A program made the translations under genes and the position numbers. Under the pieces are notes generated by a model. The model was given only the letters and a program-made list of their open reading frames with translations, had not been told where the DNA came from and did no database searches. From positions 8,668 to 72,667 of the forward strand of contig JBEIHY010000005.1 of the NCBI GenBank assembly GCA_040381035.1: a stretch of 64,000 bases of DNA, written 5' to 3'. Of the stretch, positions 35,009 through 43,729 are shown piece after piece; positions within the stretch are counted from its first letter, which is position 1, and each line of letters starts with the position of its first letter. This DNA is from REEB506 sp040381035. Its GTDB lineage: Bacteria; Pseudomonadota; Alphaproteobacteria; Caulobacterales; Aquidulcibacteraceae.

Positions 35009-36021
35009 GCGGCGGCCCGGGCGGCGGCCAGGATCGCGCCGGCGCGGGCGAGCGCGTGGGTGGCGTCCATGTTTAGATCGTGTTGGTCCTCGCGCAATTG
35101 GGCGAGCGCGCTCCAGGCATTGGCCCAGAAAGATGCCGCCCGCAGATCCGGCGCGAGCGCAGCGCGTTTGGCGGCGGCGCGGGCGGCGTCAAGCATCAGG
35201 TCGAGCATCAGATCGAAGCGCTGGCCGGCATCGCCCTTGGCGAAGGCAAGCGGCAAAGTCGCGGTCGCGCCTTGGCGGCCGAGTGCGCCCCAGGCTGCGC
35301 GCAGCGCCGCCAACTCATCGCCCCCGCCGGCAGCCTGCAAGGCGGCGACGCGGCCAGGTCGGCCCTGGGCCTGCGCCAACACGCCGGGATCGATCGGCAC
35401 GCCAAGAATCTGGCCGGCGGCTGTGCGGGTTTGGTCTTCCGACAAAGAATGCAAGGCAAGGCGGCGACAGCGCGAGCGGATCGTTGCCAGCGCTCCGCCG
35501 GGGCTGTGGCAAACCAGCAGCAACACGGCCTTTTCCGGCGGCTCCTCCAATGTTTTCAGCAACGCATTGGCGGCGTTGCGATTGAGATCATCGACGCAAT
35601 CAATGATCGCCACCCGCCAGCCGCCCTCGGCCGGCTTGAGCCCGAAAAACGCGCCGAGCGCGCGGGCGTCGTCGACCGCAATGTCGCGGCGCGGCTTGCC
35701 TTTGTCGTTGAGCCCGCGGCGCAGCACGAACAAATCCGGATGCGACAACGCCGCCACCCGCCGCGCCACGGGATGGCTCATATCCACATCAAACGGCCGC
35801 GGGCCCGTGCGCGGCGCGCCGAGCAGCCGGCGCGCAAAGCGATAAGCCAGGGTCGCTTTGCCAAGGCCCTTGGGGCCAGTGATCAGCCAGCCATGATGCA
35901 CGCGGCCGCTTTCTGCGGCGGCGGCGAGTTGGGCCTCGGCCGCGTCATGTCCGACGAGGTCGCCGGCCAGGCGCGGATGGCGGCAGCCTGGTTCTTGGTC
36001 TGGTTCGGGCGTTTCGCTCAT
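35005..36021 (-). CDS. holB: DNA polymerase III delta prime subunit
   Basis: The delta' clamp-loader subunit, which opens and loads the sliding clamp together with tau/gamma and delta. The 338-residue protein starts with a proline-rich lead, then the AAA+ core with HHGWLITGPKGLGKATLAYRF (P-loop) and the SRC motif in IRSRCRRLAL; DDLNRNAANALLKTLEEPPE is the conserved sensor region. It overlaps tmk upstream and tatD downstream by 4 bp, the classical tmk-holB-tatD order. Confidence 0.93.
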   Translation of the reverse strand: MSETPEPDQEPGCRHPRLAGDLVGHDAAEAQLAAAAESGRVHHGWLITGPKGLGKATLAYRFARRLLGAPRTGPRPFDVDMSHPVARRVAALSHPDLFVLRRGLNDKGKPRRDIAVDDARALGAFFGLKPAEGGWRVAIIDCVDDLNRNAANALLKTLEEPPEKAVLLLVCHSPGGALATIRSRCRRLALHSLSEDQTRTAAGQILGVPIDPGVLAQAQGRPGRVAALQAAGGGDELAALRAAWGALGRQGATATLPLAFAKGDAGQRFDLMLDLMLDAARAAAKRAALAPDLRAASFWANAWSALAQLREDQHDLNMDATHALARAGAILAAARAAA

Positions 36022-36647
36022 AACAGGCGCTGTTCCACCACAGCCAGCGCAGCATGGGCAAGGCTTTCGGGCGCTTGATCGGCAGGAAGCACCGCGCAGC
36101 GCTGCGGGTTTTGGGCGGCGATGTCGAGAAAGCCCTGCCGCACACGGGCGTGGAACGCCTCTGCGATCGCCTCATACCGGCCCTGCAGCCCGCCACGGGC
36201 GGCGGCGCGTTTCAGGCCGATGGCAGGGTCGATATCGAGCACAAGCGTCAAGTCCGGAGATTGCGCGCCAATCAGATCGCGCAGCGTGGCGAAAACTGCT
36301 TCCGGCAGGCCGCGGCCGATCACTTGATAGGCGATGGTGGAATCGAGATAGCGGTCACAGATCACCCACGCGCCGCGCGCCAATGCCGGGCGAAGGGTGC
36401 GCTCCAGATGATCATTGCGGGCCGCGGAAAACAGCAACGCCTCGCTCAGACTTGACCAACGGTCCGGCGGGCCTTCCACGATCAGCTTGCGGATTTCGTC
36501 CGCGCCCGGAGAGCCGCCCGGTTCGCGCGTCACCACAACATCACGGCCCTTTGCCCGCAAATCCGCGGCGAGGTTGCGCGCCAGCGTCGTCTTGCCGGCG
36601 CCGTCGCCGCCTTCCAGCGTGATGAACCGCCCGCGCAGGCTGGTCAT
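36018..36647 (-). CDS. tmk: Thymidylate kinase
   Basis: Phosphorylates dTMP to dTDP for DNA synthesis. The 209-residue product has the P-loop ITLEGGDGAGKTTLARNL, the dTMP-binding REPGGSPGADEIRKL, the DR motif ICDRYLDSTIAYQ and a LID region ending GRYEAI. All catalytic elements are intact. It overlaps the D-Ala-D-Ala carboxypeptidase gene by 4 bp upstream and holB by 4 bp downstream, so it is part of the minus-strand chain. Confidence 0.96.
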   Translation of the reverse strand: MTSLRGRFITLEGGDGAGKTTLARNLAADLRAKGRDVVVTREPGGSPGADEIRKLIVEGPPDRWSSLSEALLFSAARNDHLERTLRPALARGAWVICDRYLDSTIAYQVIGRGLPEAVFATLRDLIGAQSPDLTLVLDIDPAIGLKRAAARGGLQGRYEAIAEAFHARVRQGFLDIAAQNPQRCAVLPADQAPESLAHAALAVVEQRLL

Positions 36648-37792
36648 GAGCCGGCGCCGACAAGGGCCGCGAGATCGGCGCCGAAGCGGGCGAAAAGATT
36701 GGCGCGATCGACCTTGTTGGCGGTGGCCAGCGGATATTCCTGGCGGGTGAAGCCAGGGCCTTCGATGACGAGTTTGCCGACCGGCTGACCGGCCTTGACC
36801 GGCGCCGCGACGGGCCCGGCATAGACGATATGGGCTTTCAAGCCGGCCTTGATCGCGCGATGGGCGCCGACATAGATCGTTTGCTGCGCCGCCAGCGGGA
36901 CGGTCTTTTTCGATCCCAACCGCACCTGCGCTTGGCCCATCACCGCGCCCTTTTCGGCCAGCTTGCTGACGCCGTAATCGAAGAACGCCGCATTCATCAG
37001 CCGCTCGGCTTCGCTGGCGCGGGCAGCCATGCTTGGCAGACCATTGAACACGATGATCCGGCGCTGGCCATTGCGCGTGGCCGAGCCCACCATTCCATAT
37101 CCGGACAAATTGGTGTGGCCGGTTTTCACGCCATCCCCGCCATCGACCTTGCCAAGCAGCGGATTTCGGTTCTGCTGGGTTTTGCCGGCAAAGGTGAATT
37201 CGCGCTGGGCGTAAACCGCGTAGAGATCGGCGTGGTCGCGGATGATGATGGCGGCGAGCCGGGCAAGGTCGGCGGCGCTGATCAAATGATCGGGATCGGG
37301 CAGGCCCGTGACATTGCGAAACCGCGCTGTCTTCAAGCCAAGCTCTTGCGCGCGCTGGTTCATCAGATCGACGAACGCAGCCTCGGAACCCGAAAGGCCT
37401 TCGGCCAACACGATGCAGGCGTCATTGGCCGACACGATGATCACGCCGCGCATCAGATCATCGACGCGCACATCGCTGCCGAGGCCGAGAAACATGTGCG
37501 AGCCGTCCGATTGGGCGCCATGACGCCAGGCTTTCTCGCTTACCTTGAAGGTTGTTTCCGGCTTGATCTTGCCGGCCTTGAGCTGCTCGGCAACGACCAG
37601 CATGGTCATCAGCTTGCTCATCGAAGCCGGCGGCATCGGGGTGTTGCAGGTCTTGCAATCCAGCAACAGGCCACTGTCGTAATCGAGGATGGCGATATGG
37701 TCTGCCTTGCTGTCGGCAAGGCCCGGCTCGGCTCGTGCGGCGCCAATGGCAAACAGGGCCATCATCGCAAACGCCAAAATACTCGTCTTCAC
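36644..37792 (-). CDS. D-alanyl-D-alanine carboxypeptidase (PBP5/6 type)
   Basis: A periplasmic serine carboxypeptidase that trims peptidoglycan pentapeptides. The 382-residue precursor starts with a signal peptide (SILAFAMMALFAIGAARA) and has the three active-site motifs: SMSK (Ser57-Lys60), SAN in VIIVSANDACIVLAEG and KTG in GDGVKTGHTNLSGYG. The C-terminal beta-rich PBP5 domain follows. The GTG at 37792 is chosen because GGGAGG lies 8 nt upstream and the signal peptide starts directly there; the longer frame to 37885 hides the signal sequence. rlpA lies 73 bp upstream on the same strand, a common alphaproteobacterial pairing for septal wall remodelling. Confidence 0.93.
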   Translation of the reverse strand: MKTSILAFAMMALFAIGAARAEPGLADSKADHIAILDYDSGLLLDCKTCNTPMPPASMSKLMTMLVVAEQLKAGKIKPETTFKVSEKAWRHGAQSDGSHMFLGLGSDVRVDDLMRGVIIVSANDACIVLAEGLSGSEAAFVDLMNQRAQELGLKTARFRNVTGLPDPDHLISAADLARLAAIIIRDHADLYAVYAQREFTFAGKTQQNRNPLLGKVDGGDGVKTGHTNLSGYGMVGSATRNGQRRIIVFNGLPSMAARASEAERLMNAAFFDYGVSKLAEKGAVMGQAQVRLGSKKTVPLAAQQTIYVGAHRAIKAGLKAHIVYAGPVAAPVKAGQPVGKLVIEGPGFTRQEYPLATANKVDRANLFARFGADLAALVGAGS

Positions 37793-37865
37793 AGCCTGAC
37801 CTCCCGACCAAATCACGGCGCCATATCGCGCGGATTCGGCCAGGAACGCCAAGTCTGCGGCAGTC

Positions 37866-39089
37866 TTAAGGAGCGTTGGCGGCAACGATCGCGCCGCTCA
37901 GGCCTTGGGCTTGGATCGCCTCCAGCGCCGCTCCTGCGGCGGCGCGGTCGCGCCATGGCCCGACCCGAACGCGAAACACTTCTCCACCGGCCCGCGTCGG
38001 CAATGCGTCAATGGTGACGTCGCCGGCGCTGGCGGCCCGTTGGCGAACGCGGTGGGCGTTGGCGGCCGACGCAAAGGCGCCAATCTGAACCATAAAGCCG
38101 CCACCGGCCTGGGTTACGGTCGTCTCGCGTACCGGCAGACGCTCCGGCGTTGCAATCAGCGCCCGCGGGGCGGACTGGGTGAGCGGTCGCGGGGGCGGGG
38201 CGGCCCGCTCGGGTGCGGCGGTATTGGCCCCAACCCGCTTCGGCGCCGGCCCAAGATAGCGCACATGCACCCGCGCCGAGCCATTGGCGGTGAAGCCCAA
38301 AACATCGGCCGCCGCATGCGACACATCGATCAGCCGGCCTTGCACAAATGGCCCGCGATCATTCACACGCACAATCACTTCACGGCCGTTCTCAAGATTG
38401 GTGACCTGCACCAAGCTGGGGATCGGCAGCGTCGGGTGCGCCGCCGTAAGCGCGGTTTTGTCAAACTTCTCGCCATTGGCCGTCGGCTTGCCGTGGAAAT
38501 CGTCGCCGTACCAGGAGGCCTTGCCGGTTTCAGCGTAACCCGGCTCGGCAGCCGGCGCATACCAGCGACCATTGACCTGATAGGGCGCCCCTACCCGCTC
38601 TTTTTCCAGCCAATCCGGGCGCTGCGGGGGCGCCGAGGACGCCGGCGCCGGCGCCGGCGGCGGCGCCACGGCTTCCGGCAGTGACTCACGATCAACCGGC
38701 GCCGTCTCGACCGGATCCGCGACAGGCTGGACTGCGCCGGCCGCAGCGCGCGGATCAAATGCGCGACCGGCGCCGGCTGGCGGGGTCAGCTTGCCGCGCA
38801 AATCGATCGGAGCGCTTAGTTGAGCCGGCCCGAACGGCCGTGCCTCGACCTCGCCATAGCCATATTCGCGATCGGGTTGATCGGGATAACGGAACGACAC
38901 GCGCTTGACGCCGACAGCCTGGGCGAGTTGAACGGGCGCGGCGACCGGTTGGCCGGCGGCAGGCGCAAACACCACAGGCGCCGGTTGGCGCGGTCTGGCG
39001 TCGACCGAGGACGGCACCAGTCCGGCCAGCAGCGTGCCGGCGCCAAGCACCAGAGCCGTGCGGGGGGGCAATGTCGTGGCGAGGGCCAT
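37866..39089 (-). CDS. rlpA: RlpA-like septal lytic transglycosylase with SPOR domain
   Basis: A 407-residue secreted protein. After a signal-like N-terminus there is a long proline/alanine-rich linker (to about 180), the double-psi beta-barrel RlpA domain (GKASWYGDDFHGKPTANGEK through VRVNDRGPF, about 190-280), and a C-terminal SPOR domain (GGFMVQIGAFASAANAHRVR, about 330-405) that binds denuded septal peptidoglycan. No clear lipobox cysteine is seen near the N-terminus. It is expected to cleave naked glycan strands at division. It starts at ATG 39089, with an AT-rich upstream region that probably carries its promoter. Confidence 0.9.
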   Translation of the reverse strand: MALATTLPPRTALVLGAGTLLAGLVPSSVDARPRQPAPVVFAPAAGQPVAAPVQLAQAVGVKRVSFRYPDQPDREYGYGEVEARPFGPAQLSAPIDLRGKLTPPAGAGRAFDPRAAAGAVQPVADPVETAPVDRESLPEAVAPPPAPAPASSAPPQRPDWLEKERVGAPYQVNGRWYAPAAEPGYAETGKASWYGDDFHGKPTANGEKFDKTALTAAHPTLPIPSLVQVTNLENGREVIVRVNDRGPFVQGRLIDVSHAAADVLGFTANGSARVHVRYLGPAPKRVGANTAAPERAAPPPRPLTQSAPRALIATPERLPVRETTVTQAGGGFMVQIGAFASAANAHRVRQRAASAGDVTIDALPTRAGGEVFRVRVGPWRDRAAAGAALEAIQAQGLSGAIVAANAP

Positions 39090-39505
39090 GCAGGTCTCCG
39101 CTGAGGCATCAGTCCGTGCGCATCGCCCTGACCGACCGTGAGCGTACTCTGTCAGAAAATAATTCAGGTTACGTCAACAGTTACGGTTTATTAGCATTTA
39201 CCACTAATTAGAATTTACGCTGTTCCGTTGCAATCGGTGTCAATCGGCATCGGGTTTTGGCGCGGATCGGCGCGCCGCCTCGGTGAATTCGCTGCGATTA
39301 GGGGCATCTTCTGGCGCTGATTCACCCCCTCCCCCTCAAACGCATCAGCGAACAGCTTTGCCCGCGCCTGATCTTTGCAATTGTCGGACAGGAAGATGTC
39401 GGGCGCGGAGCCTGGGCGTTGGTGAAGTCGGGGGCAGAAGTCTCCGGTTCGGGTGGCAATAAACTAAGCCGTCCGCGGCTAGATGATCACAGGGCGCGGC
39501 GGCGA
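39090..39505. other. Gene-free 416 bp, rlpA promoter side and probable left island junction
   Basis: No credible gene is present. An AT-rich block at about 39146-39220 should hold the rlpA promoter; it contains two GTTACG copies with a 12-bp period (39168-39173, 39180-39185) and the palindrome CTAATTAG at 39204-39211. Two CAATCGG copies 10 bp apart lie at 39231-39247. Between about 39215 and 39425 the minus strand has an open frame without a start codon, reading DIFLSDNCKDQARAKLFADA, which looks protein-like but is not recognised and may be a gene remnant. The core genome ends here and the accessory island begins at 39506. Confidence 0.55.
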
Positions 39506-41647
39506 TCAGGCAGGGGCGCGCATCAGCGGCAGGCTCCGCACCGGCTCCCCAGTCAGCGCGGCGAGCGCATTGGCCAGCGCCGCGGCGGTGGGCGGCAGGG
39601 CCGGTTCCCCAACGCCGCCCATCGGCGCGCCGCTTTCCAGGATGAAGCAGGAGATCTGAGGGCATTCCTCGAAGCGCAGAAGGCGATAGGCGTCGAAATT
39701 GGTCTCCACAACCCCGCCTTTGGCGATCGTCACCGCCTCAAATAGCGCCGCCGAAAGGCCCATGACGACCTGGCCCTCCATCTGGGAAACCACCCCATCC
39801 GGCATCACCACAGCGCCGCAATCAAGCCCGCACACGACGCGGTGCACCTTGGGCTGGCCGTCGACCAGGGACACTTCCGCCACCTGCGCGCAGAGGGAGC
39901 CGTAGCTTTCAAAAAAGGCAAAACCCAATGCGTGCCCTGGCGCCAGCGCCTTGCCCCAGCCTGCGCGCGCGGCCGTTTCATCAACAAGCTTCAAGGCGCG
40001 GGCGTCATGGGCAAGCAATTCCCGCCGCAGCGCCACGGGATCCTTGCCCAGGACGCGGGCGAGTTCATCGATAAACGTCTCCAGAAAAAAGCCATTGTGC
40101 GACGCGCCGACCGCGCGCCAAGGGCACATCGTGACGGCGTTGTGGCGCATTGCGTAATCGACCTTGTAGGCGCCGACGCGATAGCGCACGAGATCAAGAT
40201 TCTGCACCGCGGAAGGTTCAACGAAGGTGTCGAACTGGTCGGCCGGAAGCGGCGTCGGGGCAAAGCTGCGGCGCATGGCGGGGCCGCTCATCCGGATGTG
40301 CAGGCCGGTTACGCGATTGTCGGGACCGATCGCGGCGGTCAAGCGCGCGGCCATCGCCGGGCGCAGCCATCCGGCAAGGAATTCCTCCTCTCGCCGCCAG
40401 AAGAATTTCAACGGCTTGCCAACGGCTTTCGCCACCAGCACCGCCGGAGCCACGCCATCGTCCATGATCCGCCGACCAAATCCGCCGCCCAGCATCAGCG
40501 TGGAGATGCGCACATCCTCCGGCTTCAGCTTGAGAGCGGCCGCGGCGGTGGTGCGGGCGCGATCCTGCGCCTGGAACGGGCCCCAAAGCCTCACGCCGCC
40601 GGCGCTGGAGAACTCCACTGTCACGCTCCATGGCTCCATCGGCGCGTGGCTCAGATAAGGAACTTCGTAATCGGCGCTGAAGATGCGCGCGGCCCCGGCG
40701 CGGGCGGCGTCGAAGCCGCCGCGATCGAATGCGATAGCGCGGCTCGGCGCGGCCAAGCCCTCGCGCATGGCGGCGCTGATTGCTGCACTGGACAGATCCG
40801 GATCCGGCGCAGGGCCCGGCGTTATCTCCAGGGCCGCGGCGCCCTTCATGGCCGCCCATTGTGAGGCGGCAACGACGGCGACGCCACCGGGAAACGCCAC
40901 AACATCCAGAACGCCCTTCACGGCGCGGGCAGGCGCTTCATCCACCTTGGTGATCGGCGCGGCGAAGGCTGGCGTGAGGCGCGCGCAGGCATAGACCATG
41001 CCTGGGCGCTTGAAATCGAATGAATAGACCGTCCGCCCCCGGACCTTATCGGGCAAGTCGGGGCGGCGCAGGCGGCTGTCCCCCACATGGCGACGCTCCG
41101 TCTCCGGACGAAGTGGAGGATCCGCCGGCGGCGCAAGTTTGGCAGCCTCCCCCGCGAGCGTGGCAAAGCCGATGCGGCGCCCGCTCTTGGCGTGGACCAC
41201 CATGCCTGCCTCGGCGCGCAGCTCCTCGGCGGGAACCTTCAGCCGCGCGGCGCCCGCCTCGATCAGCATCAGGCGCGCTTGGGCTGCGGCCTTGCGCAAG
41301 GGCGCAGCCCAATAGCGCACCCCCCAGCTGCCGGAACTCGACATTGTCGCCGCCTGCCCCTGAAGCCGGCGGAACGGCTCCCCCGGCTCGCCCATCTCCA
41401 CCCTCACCTTATCGAACGCCAAGCCGAGTTCATCGGCGATGATCGCGGCATGGGCGGTGTGGGTGCCCTGGCCCATCTCGGTAACGGGTGACAAAAGCGT
41501 GACGACGCCATCGGCGCCGATGGCGAGATAGGCGTTCAGCGCGCCGCCCGCTCCCGCAGCGTTGACCGGCAAGGAGGCGGTGAGGCCGACGACCAATCCG
41601 CCGCCGGAGGCCGCCAGGAATGCGCGCCGATCAAGGGTGAGGGTCAT
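39506..41647 (-). CDS. Molybdenum hydroxylase large subunit (IorB/xanthine dehydrogenase family), Tat-exported
   Basis: A 713-residue molybdopterin-cytosine-dinucleotide-type catalytic subunit related to isoquinoline 1-oxidoreductase beta and periplasmic aldehyde oxidases. It hydroxylates a heterocycle or oxidises an aldehyde with water as oxygen source. A twin-arginine signal is at the N-terminus (DRRAFLAASGGGLVVG). The cofactor loop LMLGGGFGRR and the catalytic glutamate in GAPMGGVGEPALPP near the C-terminus are intact. The ATG at 41647 is chosen because it opens the Tat signal. The [2Fe-2S] subunit gene lies 10 bp upstream. The electron acceptor, normally a cytochrome c subunit, is not encoded next to it. 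Confidence 0.9.
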   Translation of the reverse strand: MTLTLDRRAFLAASGGGLVVGLTASLPVNAAGAGGALNAYLAIGADGVVTLLSPVTEMGQGTHTAHAAIIADELGLAFDKVRVEMGEPGEPFRRLQGQAATMSSSGSWGVRYWAAPLRKAAAQARLMLIEAGAARLKVPAEELRAEAGMVVHAKSGRRIGFATLAGEAAKLAPPADPPLRPETERRHVGDSRLRRPDLPDKVRGRTVYSFDFKRPGMVYACARLTPAFAAPITKVDEAPARAVKGVLDVVAFPGGVAVVAASQWAAMKGAAALEITPGPAPDPDLSSAAISAAMREGLAAPSRAIAFDRGGFDAARAGAARIFSADYEVPYLSHAPMEPWSVTVEFSSAGGVRLWGPFQAQDRARTTAAAALKLKPEDVRISTLMLGGGFGRRIMDDGVAPAVLVAKAVGKPLKFFWRREEEFLAGWLRPAMAARLTAAIGPDNRVTGLHIRMSGPAMRRSFAPTPLPADQFDTFVEPSAVQNLDLVRYRVGAYKVDYAMRHNAVTMCPWRAVGASHNGFFLETFIDELARVLGKDPVALRRELLAHDARALKLVDETAARAGWGKALAPGHALGFAFFESYGSLCAQVAEVSLVDGQPKVHRVVCGLDCGAVVMPDGVVSQMEGQVVMGLSAALFEAVTIAKGGVVETNFDAYRLLRFEECPQISCFILESGAPMGGVGEPALPPTAAALANALAALTGEPVRSLPLMRAPA

Positions 41648-41657
41648 GCTTGGATCC

Positions 41658-42107
41658 TCACAGGCCGGCGGCTTGCTTGATGGCGGCGCGGATGCGCGGA
41701 TACGTGCCGCAGCGGCAGAGATTGCCGGACATGGCCGCGTCGATCTCGGCATCGGTGGGCTTCGGGGTTGCCGCCAAGAGGGCGGCGGCCTGGATAATCT
41801 GGCCCGATTGGCAATAGCCGCATTGCGGCGCCTGCTGATCCAGCCAAGCCTTCTGCAACGGGTGTTCGCCTTGCGGATTCAGCCCTTCGATGGTGACGAC
41901 CTTTGCGCCCTCCACCGCCGAGACAGGCGTGATGCAGGCCGGCGCGGCCGCGCCATCCACCAGCACCTTGCAAACGCCGCACTGGGCGATGCCGCAGCCA
42001 TATTTGGTTCCAGTCAATCCAAACTCATCGCGCAGGACGAACAGGAGCGGCGTATCTGGTTCTGCGGCAGTGGTGCGAGCGCGTCCATTCAGCTGGAACT
42101 TGATCAT
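41658..42107 (-). CDS. Molybdenum hydroxylase small [2Fe-2S] subunit (IorA-like)
   Basis: A 149-residue iron-sulphur subunit that passes electrons from the molybdenum centre. It has a plant-ferredoxin-like cluster (GTKYGCGIAQCGVCKVLVDG with a later Cys in PACITP) and the second all-alpha cluster (QCGYCQSGQII and GNLCRCGTYPRI). These two cluster motifs define the family. GGGAGAT precedes the ATG at 42107. It is the first gene of the pair with the large subunit, and its promoter must lie in the roughly 100-bp gap shared with the divergent aldehyde dehydrogenase gene. Confidence 0.93.
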   Translation of the reverse strand: MIKFQLNGRARTTAAEPDTPLLFVLRDEFGLTGTKYGCGIAQCGVCKVLVDGAAAPACITPVSAVEGAKVVTIEGLNPQGEHPLQKAWLDQQAPQCGYCQSGQIIQAAALLAATPKPTDAEIDAAMSGNLCRCGTYPRIRAAIKQAAGL

Positions 42108-42208
42108 GCACGATCTCCCTCGAGTGGAGGGTCTTACCATTCCCCGCGTGCGCTTCCACCCTCAAAAGCATGCTTGCCCTTCATTGCGGAATGGGCTTTG
42201 TGCGCGCG

Positions 42209-43729
42209 ATGACCGTGCCCTCCACCGCCGCCGCCGTCGCCGCCCGTTTCGGGTTCACGATGCCGCTGCCGGCCACAGGCTGGGCGGCCGGGCGCGCGAT
42301 CGGCGCCGACCCCATGCCGGCGCACGTCTATCCCGCCACCGGAGAGCCGATCGGCGCGGTGCAGATCTGCGATGCGGCGGCCGTCGACGAGGCGGTCGGC
42401 GCCGCGCGGGTCGCATTCGCCTCCGGGGCCTGGAGCCGGCGAAGCGTCCAGGAGCGGATCGGCGTGCTGCGGGCCTGCGCCGCGCGCCTGCGCAATGCGG
42501 GTGAGGAATTGGCCGCCCTGCAGATGCTGGAAACCGGGATCCCGTTCAGCCAGGCGATGACCGGCCATATCCCGCGTATGGCCGAGAATTTCGAGATCTT
42601 CGCCGATATCGCGGCGACACAAGCAGGCCGGACGTTCCAGCAGGTTCCAGGCTATGTCACGCATACCCTGCGTGCGCCGGTGGGGGTTGCGGCGATCTTC
42701 GCCCCCTGGAACGCGCCGCTCGTGCTCTCGAGCATGAAGCTGGCCGCCGCCCTTGCGGTGGGCTGCACCGCGGTGATCAAGCCCTCCGAGTACACCCCGT
42801 TTTCTGTGTTGCGGATGGTGCAGATCCTGGAAGAGGCGGGCCTTGCGCCTGGCGTGGTGAATGTCGTCAACGGCCCAGGCGCGATCACCGGACGCGCCTT
42901 GAGCGAGCATGAAGACGTCGCCGCCATCGGCTTCATCGGCGGCACAGAAACCGGCAAGACGATCATGCGCGCGGCCGCCGGGCGCCTTGCCAAAGTGGGC
43001 CTGGAGCTTGGCGGAAAATCCGCCAACATCATCACCGCCAGCGCCGATCTGGAGGCGGCGGTGGATGGGTCGCTGCTCGCCATCTATACCAGCGCCGGCC
43101 AGCAATGCCTTGCCGGTTCGCGGATCTTCTTGGAACGGGCGATCGCAGCGCCTTTCCTGGACCGGTTCCAAGCCCGCGCCCGCGCCATCCGGCTGGGCTG
43201 CCCACTTGATCCGTCCACGGAGATGGGCCCGATCGCGCACCCGGCGCATCTGGCGCGGATCCTGGATTTTGTCGCAGCCGCGCGGGCGCAGGGCGCGCAG
43301 ATCCTGGCGGGCGGGGAGCGCGTCCACGCCATGGGCCCGGGGCTTTGGCTTGAGCCGATCCTCGCCCTTGCGCCGTCGAACGACCTGACGATCTGCCAGG
43401 AGGAGATCTTCGGCCCTTTCGCCACCGTCCAGGTCGTGGAAACGCTGGATGAGGCGATCGCCCGCGCCAACGACAGCCGCTTCGGCCTCGTGGGCTATGT
43501 CTGGGCGCAGGACATCGCCGCCATCATGCGGGTCACGGATCAATTGGAAACCGGTACGGTATGGGTGAACACGCCCCTGGTGCGCGACTTGCGCGCCCCG
43601 TTCGGCGGCTGGAAGCAATCCGGCCTTGGACGCGACGGACGCGAGGGGTGCATTGATCTCTTCACAGAGGAAAAGGCCGTCATGACGCCGATCGGGCCCG
43701 TGCGGATGCGCAAGCTGGGGGCTCCATGA
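42209..43729 (+). CDS. Aldehyde dehydrogenase (NAD(P)-dependent, HpaE-like)
   Basis: A 506-residue aldehyde dehydrogenase with the catalytic Glu in VGLELGGKSANII, the catalytic Cys in YTSAGQQCLAGSR, and the cofactor motif GFIGGTETGKTIM. The C-terminal FGGWKQSGLGRDGREGCIDLFTEEKAV is typical of semialdehyde dehydrogenases of aromatic degradation, such as 5-carboxymethyl-2-hydroxymuconate semialdehyde dehydrogenase. The substrate is inferred only from style. ATGs at 42170, 42191 and 42209 are all possible; none has a strong ribosome site. The end overlaps the GntR gene by 4 bp, so the enzyme and regulator are co-expressed. Confidence 0.88.
   Translation: MTVPSTAAAVAARFGFTMPLPATGWAAGRAIGADPMPAHVYPATGEPIGAVQICDAAAVDEAVGAARVAFASGAWSRRSVQERIGVLRACAARLRNAGEELAALQMLETGIPFSQAMTGHIPRMAENFEIFADIAATQAGRTFQQVPGYVTHTLRAPVGVAAIFAPWNAPLVLSSMKLAAALAVGCTAVIKPSEYTPFSVLRMVQILEEAGLAPGVVNVVNGPGAITGRALSEHEDVAAIGFIGGTETGKTIMRAAAGRLAKVGLELGGKSANIITASADLEAAVDGSLLAIYTSAGQQCLAGSRIFLERAIAAPFLDRFQARARAIRLGCPLDPSTEMGPIAHPAHLARILDFVAAARAQGAQILAGGERVHAMGPGLWLEPILALAPSNDLTICQEEIFGPFATVQVVETLDEAIARANDSRFGLVGYVWAQDIAAIMRVTDQLETGTVWVNTPLVRDLRAPFGGWKQSGLGRDGREGCIDLFTEEKAVMTPIGPVRMRKLGAP

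Noticed and set aside
39160..39220. Possible CtrA box (TTAA-N7-TTAA) upstream of rlpA.
   Set aside because: Half sites are imperfect (TTTA and TTAC) and spacing is not convincing.
39345..39665. 106-residue minus-strand frame spanning the end of the Mo-hydroxylase gene.
   Set aside because: Most of it overlaps the hydroxylase C-terminus in another frame; the rest has no recognisable content.
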